DNA of 64,000 nt from Azorhizobium oxalatiphilum (GCF_014635325.1 NZ_BMCT01000001.1:649743-713742), one strand, 5' to 3'. Numbered from the stretch's first letter, positions 29,902-40,514 are shown. A program made the numbers and translations. Notes: a model not told the origin generated them from the letters alone.

Positions 29902-29992
29902 GGTCGCGGCAAGGCGACCGATCACCACATAAGAGCCCCGCTCCGGGTTGGCTGAAAGTTTCAGCCTCCTCAATCAGCGCCTCAGCGCCGGA

Positions 29993-31477
29993 TCACTCCG
30001 CGACCAGACGCTTCAGCGCCTCGATCTCGTCGGCGAGCGCGCGGTCGGTGGCGATCAGGCCGTCGATCTTGCGCACGGCGTGCAGCACCGTGGTGTGATC
30101 GCGGCCACCGAAGCGACGGCCGATCTCGGGCAGCGAGCGCAGGGTCAGCGTCTTGGCCAGATACATGGCGATCTGGCGCGGCTTCACCACGTTGGCGGTG
30201 CGGCGCTGCGACAGCAGGTCGGCCCGCGACACATTGTAGTGCTTGGCCACCACGCGCAGGATGTCGTCCACGCGCACGCGCTTGGGATCGGTGGGACGCA
30301 CCAGATCCTTCACCGCGCCCTCGGCCATCTCCAGCGTGACCGGCTCGCCGGTGAGCTTGTTGACGGCCAGAAGCTTGTTCAGCGCGCCGTCGAGATCGCG
30401 GCCGCTGGAACCCACATGGCGGGAGAGGAATTCGAGCACCGCAGCCGGCACCGCGAAGCCGCGATGCTGCTCGGACAGGACCTGCGAACGGGTGCGCAGG
30501 ATCTGGTGGCGCAGGTCTTCCTCAAGGGTGGCGAGTTCCACCACGAGGCCGCCGGCAAGGCGCGAGCGCACGCGGTCGTCCAGCGCGTCGAGGTCGCCCG
30601 GCGGACGGTCGGCGGCAACCACCACCTGCCGGCCGGCATCCATCAGCGCGTTCAGCGTGTGGCAGAATTCCTGCTGCATGTTCTTGCCGGTCAGGAACTG
30701 CAGATCGTCGATCACCAGCGTGTCGATGGAGCGCAGGGCATCCTTGAAGGCGATGGCGGCGTGCGACTTCAGCGCGGCCACGAAGCCGTACATGAAGCGC
30801 TCGGCGGTCAGGTACACCACGCGGCGGCCACGGGCGGCACCGGCCCAGGCCACGGCCTGGAGCAGGTGGGTCTTGCCGAGGCCGACGGCCGCATGGAGAT
30901 AGAGCGGGTTGAACAGCGGGGCGGCGCCCGGCACGGCCTCGGCCACCTGCTTGGCAGCGGCATGGGCAAGCGTATTGGACTTGCCGATGACGAAGGTCTC
31001 GAAGGTGAAGCGGGGGTCGAGCGGGGAGCCGGCGCCGACATCGCTTGTGCCCTGCGCGGCCGGAGCTGCGGCCACGGCCTGACGCACCGGGGCGGCGACG
31101 ACGGCGGGGCGCTCGGAAACGGTCTCGCGGGGGGCGTTGGCGGCCTTCAGGGGCAGGCTGCGGGCAACGGCGGTGCGGACCGCAAGGTCAACGCGGGTCG
31201 CGCCGTTCTCATCGCGCCACAGCTCCAGCAGGCGGTCGAGATAATGGTCCTGGATCCAGGCCTTCAGGAAGCGGGTGGGCACCGAGAGGTGCACGGTGGT
31301 GCCGCTGATCCGGTCCAGCTCGATACGGGCGAACCAGCTCGTATAGCTTTCCTCGCCGATTTCCTCACGCAGACGCTGACGGACGCGATCCCATTGATCG
31401 GCAGAGACATCGGTGTTGACCGCACCCGCAAGGGCAGGTCGAAATTTGGCGACGTCTACGGCTTCCGGCTTCAGCAT
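29993..31477 (-). CDS. dnaA: Chromosomal replication initiator protein DnaA
   Basis: 494-aa AAA+ initiator that opens the origin. Domain I about 1-90 ([23 protein letters not shown]). A poorly conserved Ala/Pro linker (about 110-160) comes next. Domain III AAA+: [17 protein letters not shown], Walker [14 protein letters not shown], Walker [13 protein letters not shown], and [12 protein letters not shown]. Domain [31 protein letters not shown] and the signature [16 protein letters not shown]. All functional motifs are intact. ATG 31477. The upstream gap to rpsT is long (975 bases) and may carry regulatory sites. Confidence 0.97.
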   Translation of the reverse strand: MLKPEAVDVAKFRPALAGAVNTDVSADQWDRVRQRLREEIGEESYTSWFARIELDRISGTTVHLSVPTRFLKAWIQDHYLDRLLELWRDENGATRVDLAVRTAVARSLPLKAANAPRETVSERPAVVAAPVRQAVAAAPAAQGTSDVGAGSPLDPRFTFETFVIGKSNTLAHAAAKQVAEAVPGAAPLFNPLYLHAAVGLGKTHLLQAVAWAGAARGRRVVYLTAERFMYGFVAALKSHAAIAFKDALRSIDTLVIDDLQFLTGKNMQQEFCHTLNALMDAGRQVVVAADRPPGDLDALDDRVRSRLAGGLVVELATLEEDLRHQILRTRSQVLSEQHRGFAVPAAVLEFLSRHVGSSGRDLDGALNKLLAVNKLTGEPVTLEMAEGAVKDLVRPTDPKRVRVDDILRVVAKHYNVSRADLLSQRRTANVVKPRQIAMYLAKTLTLRSLPEIGRRFGGRDHTTVLHAVRKIDGLIATDRALADEIEALKRLVAE

Positions 31478-32391
31478 GAGTGCTGTTCCCGCGCGAGGCG
31501 GTTCCCTGGTTGAGGCGCGAGGGGGGATCGCGCCGACGGACGGCGCGCTGCGCGCAAGGTGAAAAAGAGGTCGAGAAAGGTGGCGCCCTGGCGGCGCGGT
31601 CAGGTCATGCCGCAGAAGGGACGTGAGCCTGAGGACGGGGGCGATGACATGGTGGAACGGACGGCGGTCTCGAAGACCGGGGACGCCGGAGGCATGGCGC
31701 TGGAAAGTGCCCTCTCACCACTGTCGCTAAAGGTCATAGCCGCCCCATTTGCCGCCGAATGATCTTCGGCAGCTTTCCGGTTGTAGAACATGTTTTTGAA
31801 GGTTCCGGGATTTTCTAGTTGTTCTAGGAAAGTAATTCCAGAACAACGTAATCCCTACTCCCGGTTGACTTCCCCATGGTCTGAAGTATTTGCGGTTGGG
31901 AATAGGTTGTGAAGCACATAGTATTCCCTCCCTCCACTCGCGAGGAGTTTTGAAAACCTTCAGTCTATTGGTGAAAGCCCGGGTCAGCCCCTGAGGTGAG
32001 ATTGAACATACACAGGGGCCGGGGGTGGTGCAACGCCTTTCGGGTCGGAATGGGATAGTGGGGGAAAGGGTCGCAACAGCTTCGTTGAAGTAGCGCTTTA
32101 TATCAGCCGGCAAACCTCTGGCGGGACAAAGAGAATTCGGCGATGAGCGCAGGGTTTCGGCAGATCGTATGAAGCTTTGTTCAGGAACACCCGATTACCT
32201 TTTTGACCTGCCCCGAAAGCAGCCCTGCCATGCTTGGGAGATAACTCGTTCAAGATGATCGGCTTTTCCTGAGCGGTCAGAAATCACGCTTTTGGCTGTG
32301 TTTCCGATACTTCATTTCGACGACTTGACGTCGCGTCGCAGGCAGCGCAGGGGCTGTTTGCCGAGTCGCCGGCGCGACCGCGCACGGCAAT
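31478..32391. other. Long intergenic region upstream of dnaA
   Basis: About 910 bases with lower GC than its surroundings and no supported gene. It holds the dnaA leader and promoter(s), a near-perfect inverted repeat (31818-31847) and a related site TTGTTCAGGAACA near 32174. I see no clean TTATCCACA DnaA box, so I do not call an origin here. Confidence 0.5.
31818..31847. promoter_or_regulatory. Inverted repeat in the dnaA upstream region
   Basis: Left arm GTTGTTCTAGGAA and right arm TTCCAGAACAAC pair over 12 bp with one bulged base and a 5-nt spacer. About 340 bases upstream of the dnaA start. A possible operator or an RNA hairpin in a long leader. Confidence 0.5.
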
Positions 32392-32419
32392 AAAAAAGCC
32401 CGGCTGCTGCCGGGCTTTT
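32392..32419 (-). terminator. Terminator after rpsT
   Basis: Stem GCCCGGC/GCCGGGC (32398-32404, 32409-32415) flanked by AAAAAA on one side and TTTT on the other, so it could act in both directions. On the minus strand it lies 34 bases after the rpsT stop. Confidence 0.9.
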
Positions 32420-32452
32420 CGCCACACCGGAAACCGGCGGGACTTGTCTAAC

Positions 32453-32719
32453 TCAGGCGCTGAGCTTGCGAACCCGGGCGGCGAGGCGCGAAACCTTGCG
32501 GGAAGCCGTGTTCTTGTGCAGCACGCCCTTGGTCACGGCGCGCATCAGCTCGGGAGCGGCAGCCTTGAACGCGGCCTCGGCCTGGTCCTTGTCGCCGGCC
32601 GTCAGCGCATCTTCCAGCTTGCGCAGGTAGGTGCGGACGCGCGAGCGGCGCGAACGGTTCACTTCGGTGCGGCGCTCGATCTTGCGAGCCGCCTTCTTGG
32701 CGGAGGGCGTATTGGCCAT
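32453..32719 (-). CDS. rpsT: 30S ribosomal protein S20
   Basis: 88-aa basic ribosomal protein. [36 protein letters not shown] is the typical S20 start (landmarks [12 protein letters not shown] and [14 protein letters not shown]); the C-terminal [20 protein letters not shown] binds 16S rRNA. Length is exactly that of alphaproteobacterial S20. Separated from dnaA by its own terminator. The rpsT-dnaA neighbourhood is common in this order. Confidence 0.97.
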   Translation of the reverse strand: MANTPSAKKAARKIERRTEVNRSRRSRVRTYLRKLEDALTAGDKDQAEAAFKAAAPELMRAVTKGVLHKNTASRKVSRLAARVRKLSA

Positions 32720-33022
32720 CGGCCATCCTTCGGGTTTGCGAGGCCCATCGGCCCTGCTCGGGCTGGCGGTACCGCGTCTGGAATGATTGCGGATGCGGGC
32801 GACCGGGGCCGCCTGCGAAGTGCCGGGCTTATAGGGTTAGCAGGCCTCCGCGTCAACTGGCTTTGGCTCCGGCATGGCGGATTTGCGACAGGCATAACCC
32901 GCCGCGGCGCTTTACGCAGCATGCTCCCATCGCGTATGTGCAGCACGTCTTATATAGAGAACGCGCGGGCGCGATGGCGTGCGGCCAGGGTTGTGCCCCG
33001 ATAGTCGGTTGGGAGATGGGCG

Positions 33023-34009
33023 ATGAGCGATGTGGCGCTGAGAGAGCAGCCGATGACGGACACGCTGGTGACTGTATTCGGCGGTTCGGGATTCGTCGGG
33101 CGCCATGTGGTGCGGGCGCTGGCCCGGCGTGGCTACCGGGTGCGAGTCGCGGTGCGCCGCCCGCAGAACGCCGGCTTCCTCCAGCCGCTCGGCTATGTGG
33201 GCCAGATCCAGATCATGCAGGCCAACGTGCGCTATCCCGCCTCCGTCCAGCGGGCGGTGGAGGGTGCGTCCGTGGTGGTGAACCTCGTCGGCATCCTGAA
33301 GGCCTCCGGCCGCCAGTCCTTCGAGGCGGTGCAGGCCGCGGGCGGGCGCACGGTGGCTGAAGCCGCTGCCGCCGCCGGCGCCAAGGTGGTGCATCTGTCG
33401 GCCATCGGCGCCGCCCTCGATGCCCCGTCCATCTATGCCCGCACCAAGGCGGAAGGGGAGGCGGCCGTTCTCGCCGCCGTGCCTGACGCGGTGATTCTGC
33501 GCTCGTCCGTGGTGTTCGGCCCGGAGGATGACTTCTTCAACAAGTTCGCCGGCATGGCCCGCTTCAGCCCGGCCCTGCCGCTGATCGGCGGCGGCGAAAC
33601 CAAGTTCCAGCCGGTGTTCGTGGGCGACGTGGCCCAGGCGGTGGAGCATGCGGTGAGCGGCCAGGCCAAGCCCGGCGCCACCTATGAGCTGGGCGGCCCC
33701 GAGGTGCGCAGCTTCAAGGAGCTGATGCAGACCGTGCTGCGCGAGATCGGTGCCAAGCGTTGCCTGTGCAACCTGCCGTTCGGCCTCGCCTCGCTGTTCG
33801 CGGGCCTGACCCAGTGGCTGCCCATGGCGCCGCTCACCAAGGATCAGGTGACGCTGCTGAAGTCCGACAATGTGGTGTCGGATGCCGCGCAGAAGGACGG
33901 CCGCACGCTGGCGGGCCTCGGCGTGCAGCCGACCGCCATGGCGTCGATGATCGGGAGCTATCTTTGGCGCTTCCGCAAGTCGGGTCAGTTCACCCACATC
34001 GAGACCTGA
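33023..34009 (+). CDS. NDUFA9-like NAD-dependent epimerase/dehydratase family protein
   Basis: 328-aa extended-SDR protein resembling the NDUFA9 (39-kDa) accessory subunit of mitochondrial complex I. VTVFGGSGFVGRHVVRALARRGY is the NAD(P)-binding Rossmann motif (landmark GGSGFVGRH). VVHLSAIGA and SIYARTKAEGEAAV carry the degenerate Tyr-x3-Lys pair. ILRSSVVFGPEDDFFNKFA is typical of this subfamily. GGGAG at 33009 supports ATG 33023; a second ATG at 33053 is also possible. Function in bacteria is uncertain: complex I assembly or ubiquinone-related roles have been suggested. First of a plus-strand run leading into trpF. Confidence 0.88.
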   Translation: MSDVALREQPMTDTLVTVFGGSGFVGRHVVRALARRGYRVRVAVRRPQNAGFLQPLGYVGQIQIMQANVRYPASVQRAVEGASVVVNLVGILKASGRQSFEAVQAAGGRTVAEAAAAAGAKVVHLSAIGAALDAPSIYARTKAEGEAAVLAAVPDAVILRSSVVFGPEDDFFNKFAGMARFSPALPLIGGGETKFQPVFVGDVAQAVEHAVSGQAKPGATYELGGPEVRSFKELMQTVLREIGAKRCLCNLPFGLASLFAGLTQWLPMAPLTKDQVTLLKSDNVVSDAAQKDGRTLAGLGVQPTAMASMIGSYLWRFRKSGQFTHIET

Positions 34010-34079
34010 CGGGATCGGTGTGCGAGATGGAACCGGCGCAGCCGCGCCGGTTCAAGCAGGCGCGCGGCGGACGGAGTTG

Positions 34080-34747
34080 ATGGGCATAGAGGTGAAGATC
34101 TGCGGGCTGAGCACGGCGGACACGCTGGAAGCAGCCCTCGACGCCGGGGCCGATCTGGTCGGCTTCGTGCACTTTCCGAAAAGCCCCCGCCACGTCGCCC
34201 TCGCCGATGCACCCGCCCTCGTGGCGCAAGTGCGCGGGCGGGCGAAAAAGGTGCTGCTGCTGGTCAATCCGGACGACGCCACGCTGGATGCGGCGCTCGC
34301 CGCCTTCCAGCCGGATATCGTGCAATTGCACGGCTCCGAGTCGCCCGAGCGGGTGGCCGAGATCCGCGCCTGCATCGGCCGTCCGGTGATGAAGGCGTTG
34401 CCCGTGGCGCGGGCGGAAGACCTCGCGACCGTGCCCGCTTACGCTGCGGTGGCCGACCGGCTTCTGTTCGACGCCAAGCCGCTGCCCGACGACACGCTGC
34501 CCGGCGGCAACGGCCGGCCTTTCGACTGGAACCTGCTGGCCGGCCTTGACCCCGGCCGCCCCGTCATGCTTTCCGGGGGGCTTGATGCCGGCAACCTGCC
34601 GCTCGCCCTTTCGGTGGCCCATGTCGATGGCGTGGATGTCTCCTCCGGGGTGGAGACGGCACCGGGCCGGAAGTCGGCGGAAAAGATCTTTGCCTTCGTC
34701 CAGGCGGCGCGGGCAGCAGCGGCGCAAGTCGCAGAGGGAAAAGTCCA

Positions 34748-34751
<4 letters not shown>
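34080..34751 (+). CDS. trpF: Phosphoribosylanthranilate isomerase
   Basis: 223-aa TIM-barrel enzyme for the third step of tryptophan synthesis from chorismate. Landmarks: [26 protein letters not shown] (catalytic Cys in KICGL), [25 protein letters not shown] (general-acid Asp), and [10 protein letters not shown] near the phosphate-binding end; [15 protein letters not shown] closes the site. ATG 34080 follows ACGGAG. The stop overlaps the trpB GTG by 4 bases, so the two are translationally coupled. Confidence 0.95.
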
Positions 34752-35955
<1,204 letters not shown>

Positions 35956-35959
<4 letters not shown>

Positions 35960-36306
35960 CGCGTATCGGATTGCTCGTCCTCGTCGCCGGCCTTCTGCCC
36001 GGCGCGGCTCCCGCGCTCGCACAGGCGCAGGTTCCGCCGCCGCCGGCCAATCTCCAGCTCGCCGCGGACGCGGTGCAGACGGACCCTGCCGGCGCGTTCG
36101 TGAACGTGCGGGTGAAGAACATCGGCAATACCCTGATCTCGCAGATCCAGGTGGGCTGCCAGTTCCTCGACAACGGCAAGGTGGTGGGGTCTTCCGACAC
36201 CACGCTCTATGCCTCGGTGCCGGGCGTGACCGGCATCGGCCAGGTGCGCCTGTTCGGCGCCACCTCGGCCACCCAGGCCCGCTGCGGCATCCTGAAGGCG
36301 AGCTGA
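35956..36306 (+). CDS. Small secreted protein embedded between trpB and trpA
   Basis: 116 aa with a signal peptide ([23 protein letters not shown], cleavage near residue 22). The mature part is about 90 residues and mostly beta: [47 protein letters not shown] (landmarks [13 protein letters not shown] and [12 protein letters not shown]). It has two cysteines and resembles a small Ig-like fold. Its start overlaps the trpB stop (ATGA), implying co-translation with a tryptophan enzyme although it is exported. No known function; 140 bases follow before trpA. Confidence 0.75.
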
Positions 36307-36445
36307 TCCTTCCGCCTGCGGCCGGCGCCTTCCGGGGACCGGCCGCACGCTCATGAAAACCGGCGGCGCATGCCGTCCGTCACCTTTGTCCGGCCTCTCG
36401 CGGCCGATCCCCTCGATTATGGAGGGGAGGAATGTCCGGATCGTC

Positions 36446-37285
36446 ATGACCACCCGCATCAGTGCCCGCTTCACCGACCTCGCCGCCCAGGGCCGCCCCG
36501 GCCTCGTGACCTTCATCACGGCGGGCGATCCCGACACCGAGACGTCGCTGGAGATCCTGCGCCGCCTGCCGGCCGCGGGTGCTGACATCATCGAGCTGGG
36601 CGTGCCCTTCACCGATCCCATGGCCGATGGCCCGGCCATCCAGGCGGGTGGCCTGCGCGCGCTCGCCGCCGGCCAGACCCTGGCCAAGACGCTGGAGATG
36701 GTGCGCGCCTTCCGCGAGGGCGATGACGCCACCCCCATCGTCCTCATGGGCTATTTCAACCCCATCTACATCTACGGCGTGCCGCGCTTCATCACCGACG
36801 CCAAGGCGGCCGGTGTTGACGGCCTGATCATCGTCGACCTGCCGCCGGAGGAAGACGCCGAGCTGTGCCTGCCGGCGCTGGAAGCGGGGCTGGACTTCAT
36901 CCGCCTCGCCACCCCGACCACCGATGAAAAGCGCCTGCCGACGGTGCTCGCCCACACGGCGGGCTTTGTCTATTACGTCTCCATCACCGGCATCACCGGC
37001 TCTGCGGCGCCCGACGCCAATGCGGTTGGCACGGCGGTGGCGCGCATCAAGCAGCACACCGCGCTTCCCGTGGCCGTTGGCTTCGGCGTGCGCACCCCGG
37101 CGCAGGCCGCCGCCATCGCTGCCGGCGCGGATGCGGTGGTGGTGGGCTCGGCCCTTGTTGAGGCGGTGCGCAAGACGCTGGATCAGGATGGCAAGGCGAC
37201 CGCGAATACGGTGGTTGCTGTCGAGACTCTGGTGCAGGAACTGGCCGAAGCCGTGCGCGGCGTGACGCGGCAGGCGGCGGAGTAG
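36446..37285 (+). CDS. trpA: Tryptophan synthase alpha chain
   Basis: 279-aa TIM-barrel subunit that cleaves indole-3-glycerol phosphate to indole, which channels to TrpB. Landmarks: [40 protein letters not shown] (catalytic Glu50 and Asp61), [32 protein letters not shown], and [11 protein letters not shown] at the phosphate site. ATG 36446 begins the conserved [19 protein letters not shown]. The nearest good ribosome-binding sequence (GGAGGGGAGG) is 16 bases upstream, somewhat far. In related genomes accD follows directly; here 2.3 kb intervene. Confidence 0.96.
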   Translation: MTTRISARFTDLAAQGRPGLVTFITAGDPDTETSLEILRRLPAAGADIIELGVPFTDPMADGPAIQAGGLRALAAGQTLAKTLEMVRAFREGDDATPIVLMGYFNPIYIYGVPRFITDAKAAGVDGLIIVDLPPEEDAELCLPALEAGLDFIRLATPTTDEKRLPTVLAHTAGFVYYVSITGITGSAAPDANAVGTAVARIKQHTALPVAVGFGVRTPAQAAAIAAGADAVVVGSALVEAVRKTLDQDGKATANTVVAVETLVQELAEAVRGVTRQAAE

Positions 37286-37366
37286 GGGAACGGTTTCGAG
37301 CCTTCAGCTGTCTGCTGAGGGCTCGATCAGCATTCCGACCGGCCTACTTTATCAAGCGACATCTGT

Positions 37367-37530
37367 GCAGCAATAGATCGTCATGCCCGGACTTGATCCG
37401 GGCATCCACGTCCCTCCGCCGGGCGGGCGGTGGACGCGTTGCGAACGGTCGCCGTGTTCTTGAGCTTCATGCCGTCCACCGTCGGCCCGACGTGGATCCC
37501 CGGATCAAGTCCGGGGATGACGGTCTTCTG
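37367..37530. repeat. Palindromic intergenic repeat, family A, copy 2
   Basis: Begins GCAGCAATAGATCGTCATGCC and ends TCAAGTCCGGGGATGACG. Two facing hairpins about 100 bases apart, directly after trpA. The spacer contains GGGCGGGCGGTGGACG. Confidence 0.9.
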
Positions 37531-37557
37531 TAACGCGGCTGTCGTACACGGGAAGGC

Positions 37558-37758
37558 TCAGCCCCTCCGGGTGAATTTCGATGTGATCGCGTCACGCCGT
37601 TGCTGCGCCCCGACACCGTTGCGATCGAAATCGGCCAGGAGGCGGCGCGTGGCCGGTTCCGTCCGGATGCCCTCCACCGCGCTGATCTTCTCGAACCGGG
37701 CTCGGCCGAGAACAAAGGCGCCGGATTTCGGCGCTTCCGGTGGTGGCTTCTGTGTCAT
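37558..37758 (-). CDS. Small conserved hypothetical protein
   Basis: 66 aa, cytoplasmic, basic. FVLGRARFEKISAVEGIRTEPATRRLLADFDRNGVGAQQRRDAI is the whole conserved part (landmarks FVLGRARFEKISAVEGI and LADFDRNG). I have seen similar small proteins in this order, starting with a Pro/Lys-rich tail followed by ISAVEGI; their role is unknown. The start ATG 37758 opposes a shadow frame. It directly follows repeat A copy 2, so transcription must start inside this accessory stretch. Confidence 0.6.
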   Translation of the reverse strand: MTQKPPPEAPKSGAFVLGRARFEKISAVEGIRTEPATRRLLADFDRNGVGAQQRRDAITSKFTRRG

Positions 37759-37813
37759 GGCGCGACTCTACACCCGTGGCGGCCGCCCTGAACAGGGATC
37801 TCAGGGGCCGCAT

Positions 37814-38671
37814 TTACACCAGCACGCGCGGCCCATGCGGCAGGCGCGCGGACAGTTCCACCTGTCGGGCGCGATGCTCCGTCGGCGAAAAGCCGTTGCG
37901 CTCCCAGAAGGCGCTGGTCTCCGAGCCCATATATTCCCCGTAGGACTGCATGAGCGTGAGTGCCGGCACGATCTCGCCCCGCGCCTCATAGGCGGCGATG
38001 ACCTTCAGCGCCACGCCATAGGCGGGGCTCTCCTTCTGGCCGCCGCTGGGCAAGGGCTCCAGCGCGCGGCGGTGGAGCCAGACAGGATCGTCGCGCAGGT
38101 CTTCCGGTGCGTGCTCCTGCTGGGCGAGCCACGCCTTCATGCGCGACACATGGGCCTCGCAGCCGAAGCTCGGCGGGCTGATGGTGGCGCGAACCGCCAT
38201 GCGGCAGGCCGCATCCATGCCGCCGAGGCGCAGATATTGCGAGGCCAGCAAAGCCAGCGCGCTGGTGTATTCCGGCAGCACGGCGATGGCCGCCTCCAGA
38301 CGATGGATGGCGTCCTCCACCCGCTGCGCCTTCAGCAGGCGCCGGGCCTCCTCATAGAGGGCGAGCGGGGAACGGGGATCGTCCGCCAGTGTCGGAAAGC
38401 CGGGGTGGTCGGCCTCGTCCAGATCGCGCGTGGCGGCGAGGAAGCTATCGATGCCGGAGAAGCCCGGCATCACCGAGCCGTCATCATGAAACGTCTCGGC
38501 CACGATGGGCGCGCCGCCTTCGCGGCCGATGGGCCAGTAGAGGCCGAACTGGTCGCCATTGCCCAGCTGCCAGTCCTGAAAGGACACGAAGCCGAAGGGC
38601 ATGTACGCGACGTAGCGCTGGTCGCGGTCGAGGGCGAGATCGCCGGCGGCGGCCGGAAGGGCGAGGGGCAT
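37814..38671 (-). CDS. Unrecognised protein with SUKH-like N-terminus and TPR-like helices
   Basis: 285 aa, predicted cytoplasmic. The first ~95 residues (DLALDRDQRYVAYMPFGFVSFQD, NGDQFGLYWPIGREGG, then ETFHDDGSVMPGFSGIDSFLAA) resemble an SMI1/KNR4 (SUKH) fold: a G-D-x-F/Y-G-x-W strand followed by acidic residues and a short helix. Residues about 105-180 contain two TPR-like helical pairs (YEEARRLLKAQRVEDAIHRLEAAIAVLPEYTSALALLA, quoted as VEDAIHRLEAAIAVLP and YTSALALLASQYLRLG). SUKH domains are common immunity modules in bacterial toxin systems, but no toxin gene is next to it, so a function is not assigned. ATG 38671, 17 bases after the small membrane-protein gene. Confidence 0.6.
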   Translation of the reverse strand: MPLALPAAAGDLALDRDQRYVAYMPFGFVSFQDWQLGNGDQFGLYWPIGREGGAPIVAETFHDDGSVMPGFSGIDSFLAATRDLDEADHPGFPTLADDPRSPLALYEEARRLLKAQRVEDAIHRLEAAIAVLPEYTSALALLASQYLRLGGMDAACRMAVRATISPPSFGCEAHVSRMKAWLAQQEHAPEDLRDDPVWLHRRALEPLPSGGQKESPAYGVALKVIAAYEARGEIVPALTLMQSYGEYMGSETSAFWERNGFSPTEHRARQVELSARLPHGPRVLV

Positions 38672-38688
38672 CTCAAGCGTCTCCCGTG

Positions 38689-39000
38689 TCAGGGGGGGGT
38701 GGACCAGTACACGCCGACCGTGTTCTGCACGGCGCTGCCGATGACGATGACCAGCATCACCGCGAGGGTGAGGTAGTTCATGCGCGAGGTGGCGTAGGTG
38801 CTGGTGGGCCGTCGCCCCGGCAGCAGGCGCCGCAGGCCGAAATAGAAGATGACGTGAAAGAACTGGTACAGAAATAACGGGCCGATGACGGTTCCGAGCG
38901 GATCTCCCCAATTGCCGTCGCCCAGCGCGGGGAGCATCCATTTCGCATTGAAGATCACGCTCACGATCGCGAGCAGCGTCATTGCGATCAGTTCGGTCAT
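38689..39000 (-). CDS. Small inner-membrane protein, function unknown
   Basis: 103 aa. Three hydrophobic segments: LIAMTLLAIVSVIFNAKW, VIGPLFLYQFFHVIFYFGL and YLTLAVMLVIVIGSAV. A short cytoplasmic or periplasmic loop, RRLLPGRRPTSTYATSRMN, separates the last two. ATG 39000 (MTELIAMTLLA). It precedes the SUKH/TPR-like gene on the same strand with 17 bases between stop and start, so the two likely form a small operon of unknown role. Confidence 0.65.
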   Translation of the reverse strand: MTELIAMTLLAIVSVIFNAKWMLPALGDGNWGDPLGTVIGPLFLYQFFHVIFYFGLRRLLPGRRPTSTYATSRMNYLTLAVMLVIVIGSAVQNTVGVYWSTPP

Positions 39001-39196
39001 CTGGCCTCCGCTTGTGGATTCGGATGAGCGACCTTTAGCACAACAATGCATGAGGGCGAATGACGGGCGGGCAGATGTACTGTTTTTGTATTGAGGTACA
39101 TCTGTAGTGGGGTGACGGCGCTGGGGGCGCCGCTATGGATAAGGATGGACACGCCCGAATTGGTCGCTCAGTCTGGTCTTGCGACCGGAGGTTGCC

Positions 39197-39396
39197 ATGC
39201 GCGCGATGGATATGGACGCGGTCGGGAATGATCTCTCACGGCTGATCGAGGCCGCCCCGTGGTCCGGCTCGTGCCGCTGACTGCGGCGACCCCGTCCCGG
39301 CGTGTGCTTGGGCGTCTGGTGGGCAGAGTGCAGGTACCCGAAGACTTCGACGGGCCGCTGTCATCCGATGTGCTGGATGGTTTCGAGGGGCATTGA
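39197..39396 (+). pseudogene. Broken Phd/YefM-type antitoxin gene
   Basis: Two pieces in different frames. Piece 1 from ATG 39197 (preceded by GGAGG) encodes MRAMDMDAVGNDLSRLIEAA and stops at 39280. Piece 2, from 39259 to the TGA at 39396, reads VVRLVPLTAATPSRRVLGRL, then a short run, then EDFDGPLSSDVLDGFEGH. Intact Phd-type antitoxins join these two parts through a segment of about 12 residues (E-x-I/V-x-I-x-R-x-G-x-P). Here that segment is deleted with a frame change. No PIN or RelE toxin gene follows, so this is a relic of a lost toxin-antitoxin pair. Confidence 0.75.
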
Positions 39397-39561
39397 TGCC
39401 CTTCCCGCATCCTCCTGAAGCACGCCGGTTGCTGCCAACCCGGCCCGATGGACCGCCCCGCCGCGCCCGCGATCAGCGGTAAAACCGCCCTCTGGGCGCC
39501 TTCGGCCTTCCGTTCGCCATCGATGGGCATTAAATGGTGCCCGAAAAGCTGGAGATGTCTG

Positions 39562-40500
39562 TTGAACTGGATTTCCAACGTCGTCCGACCGAAGATCCGC
39601 AACTTCCTCAACCGCCGGGAAGTGCCGGAAAACCTCTGGGTGAAGTGCCCCGAGACCGGGCAGATGGTGTTCCACAAGGATCTCGAGGCCAATCTGTATG
39701 TGATCCCCGGATCGGGGTACCACATGCGCATGGGGCCCGTGGATCGGCTCAAGGCCACTTTCGACGACGGCGCCTATGAAGAGGTGGCGCTGCCGGACGT
39801 GGCCATCGACCCGCTGAAATTCCGCGACGAGCGCAAATACATCGATCGCCTCAAGGACGCCCGGTCCAAGACCGGCGCGCAGGATGCGGTCAAGGTCGCC
39901 ACCGGCCTGCTGGAAGGCCTGCCGGTCACGGTGGCCGTGCAGGACTTCGGCTTCATGGGCGGCTCGCTCGGCATGGCGGCGGGCGAGTCCATCGTCACCG
40001 GCCTGATGACGGCGGCGGCGAAGAAGACCCCCTTCATCATGTATGCCGCCTCCGGCGGCGCGCGCATGCAGGAGGGCATCCTCTCCCTCATGCAGATGCC
40101 GCGCACCACGGTGGCCATCCAGGAACTGCGTGAGGTCGGCCAGCCCTATATCGTGGTGCTGACCAACCCGACCACGGGCGGCGTCACCGCCTCCTACGCC
40201 ATGCTGGGCGACATCCAGATCGCCGAGCCGGGCGCGCTGATCGGCTTCGCCGGCCCGCGCGTGATCGAGCAGACCATCCGCGAGAAGCTGCCGGACGGCT
40301 TCCAGCGCTCGGAATATCTGTTCGAGCACGGCATGATCGACATGGTGGTGCACCGCCACCAGATGCGCGAGACCCTCGCCCGCATCTGCCGCATCATGGT
40401 GAAGGCGCCGGCCGTGCCGCCCAAGGGTCGCCTGCCGCGCCCGAAGGCGCCGAAGCCCGCCGCGGCCGAGGCCATCATCACGCCGCCGCCCGCCGCCTGA
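39562..40500 (+). CDS. accD: Acetyl-CoA carboxylase carboxyltransferase subunit beta
   Basis: 312-aa subunit that transfers CO2 from biotin to acetyl-CoA with AccA, the first step of fatty acid synthesis. Start is TTG 39562 ([22 protein letters not shown]), chosen because GGAG lies 7 bases before it and homology begins there. Only one cysteine ([15 protein letters not shown]) survives of the four-Cys zinc ribbon of the E. coli protein; the other positions are Val/Gly (YVIPGSGYH). This loss is also known to me from other alphaproteobacteria. The crotonase-type core is intact: [41 protein letters not shown]. folC follows after 14 bases. Confidence 0.95.
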   Translation: MNWISNVVRPKIRNFLNRREVPENLWVKCPETGQMVFHKDLEANLYVIPGSGYHMRMGPVDRLKATFDDGAYEEVALPDVAIDPLKFRDERKYIDRLKDARSKTGAQDAVKVATGLLEGLPVTVAVQDFGFMGGSLGMAAGESIVTGLMTAAAKKTPFIMYAASGGARMQEGILSLMQMPRTTVAIQELREVGQPYIVVLTNPTTGGVTASYAMLGDIQIAEPGALIGFAGPRVIEQTIREKLPDGFQRSEYLFEHGMIDMVVHRHQMRETLARICRIMVKAPAVPPKGRLPRPKAPKPAAAEAIITPPPAA

Positions 40501-40514
40501 GCGGGGGCGCGGCC

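Noticed and set aside
31559-32113. Small open frames in the dnaA upstream region
   Set aside because: No ribosome-binding sites, poor composition, no recognisable protein; the region behaves as regulatory DNA.
31478-32391. Chromosomal replication origin
   Set aside because: AT-rich and next to dnaA, but I found no TTATCCACA-like boxes; in this order oriC is often elsewhere (near hemE). Not called.
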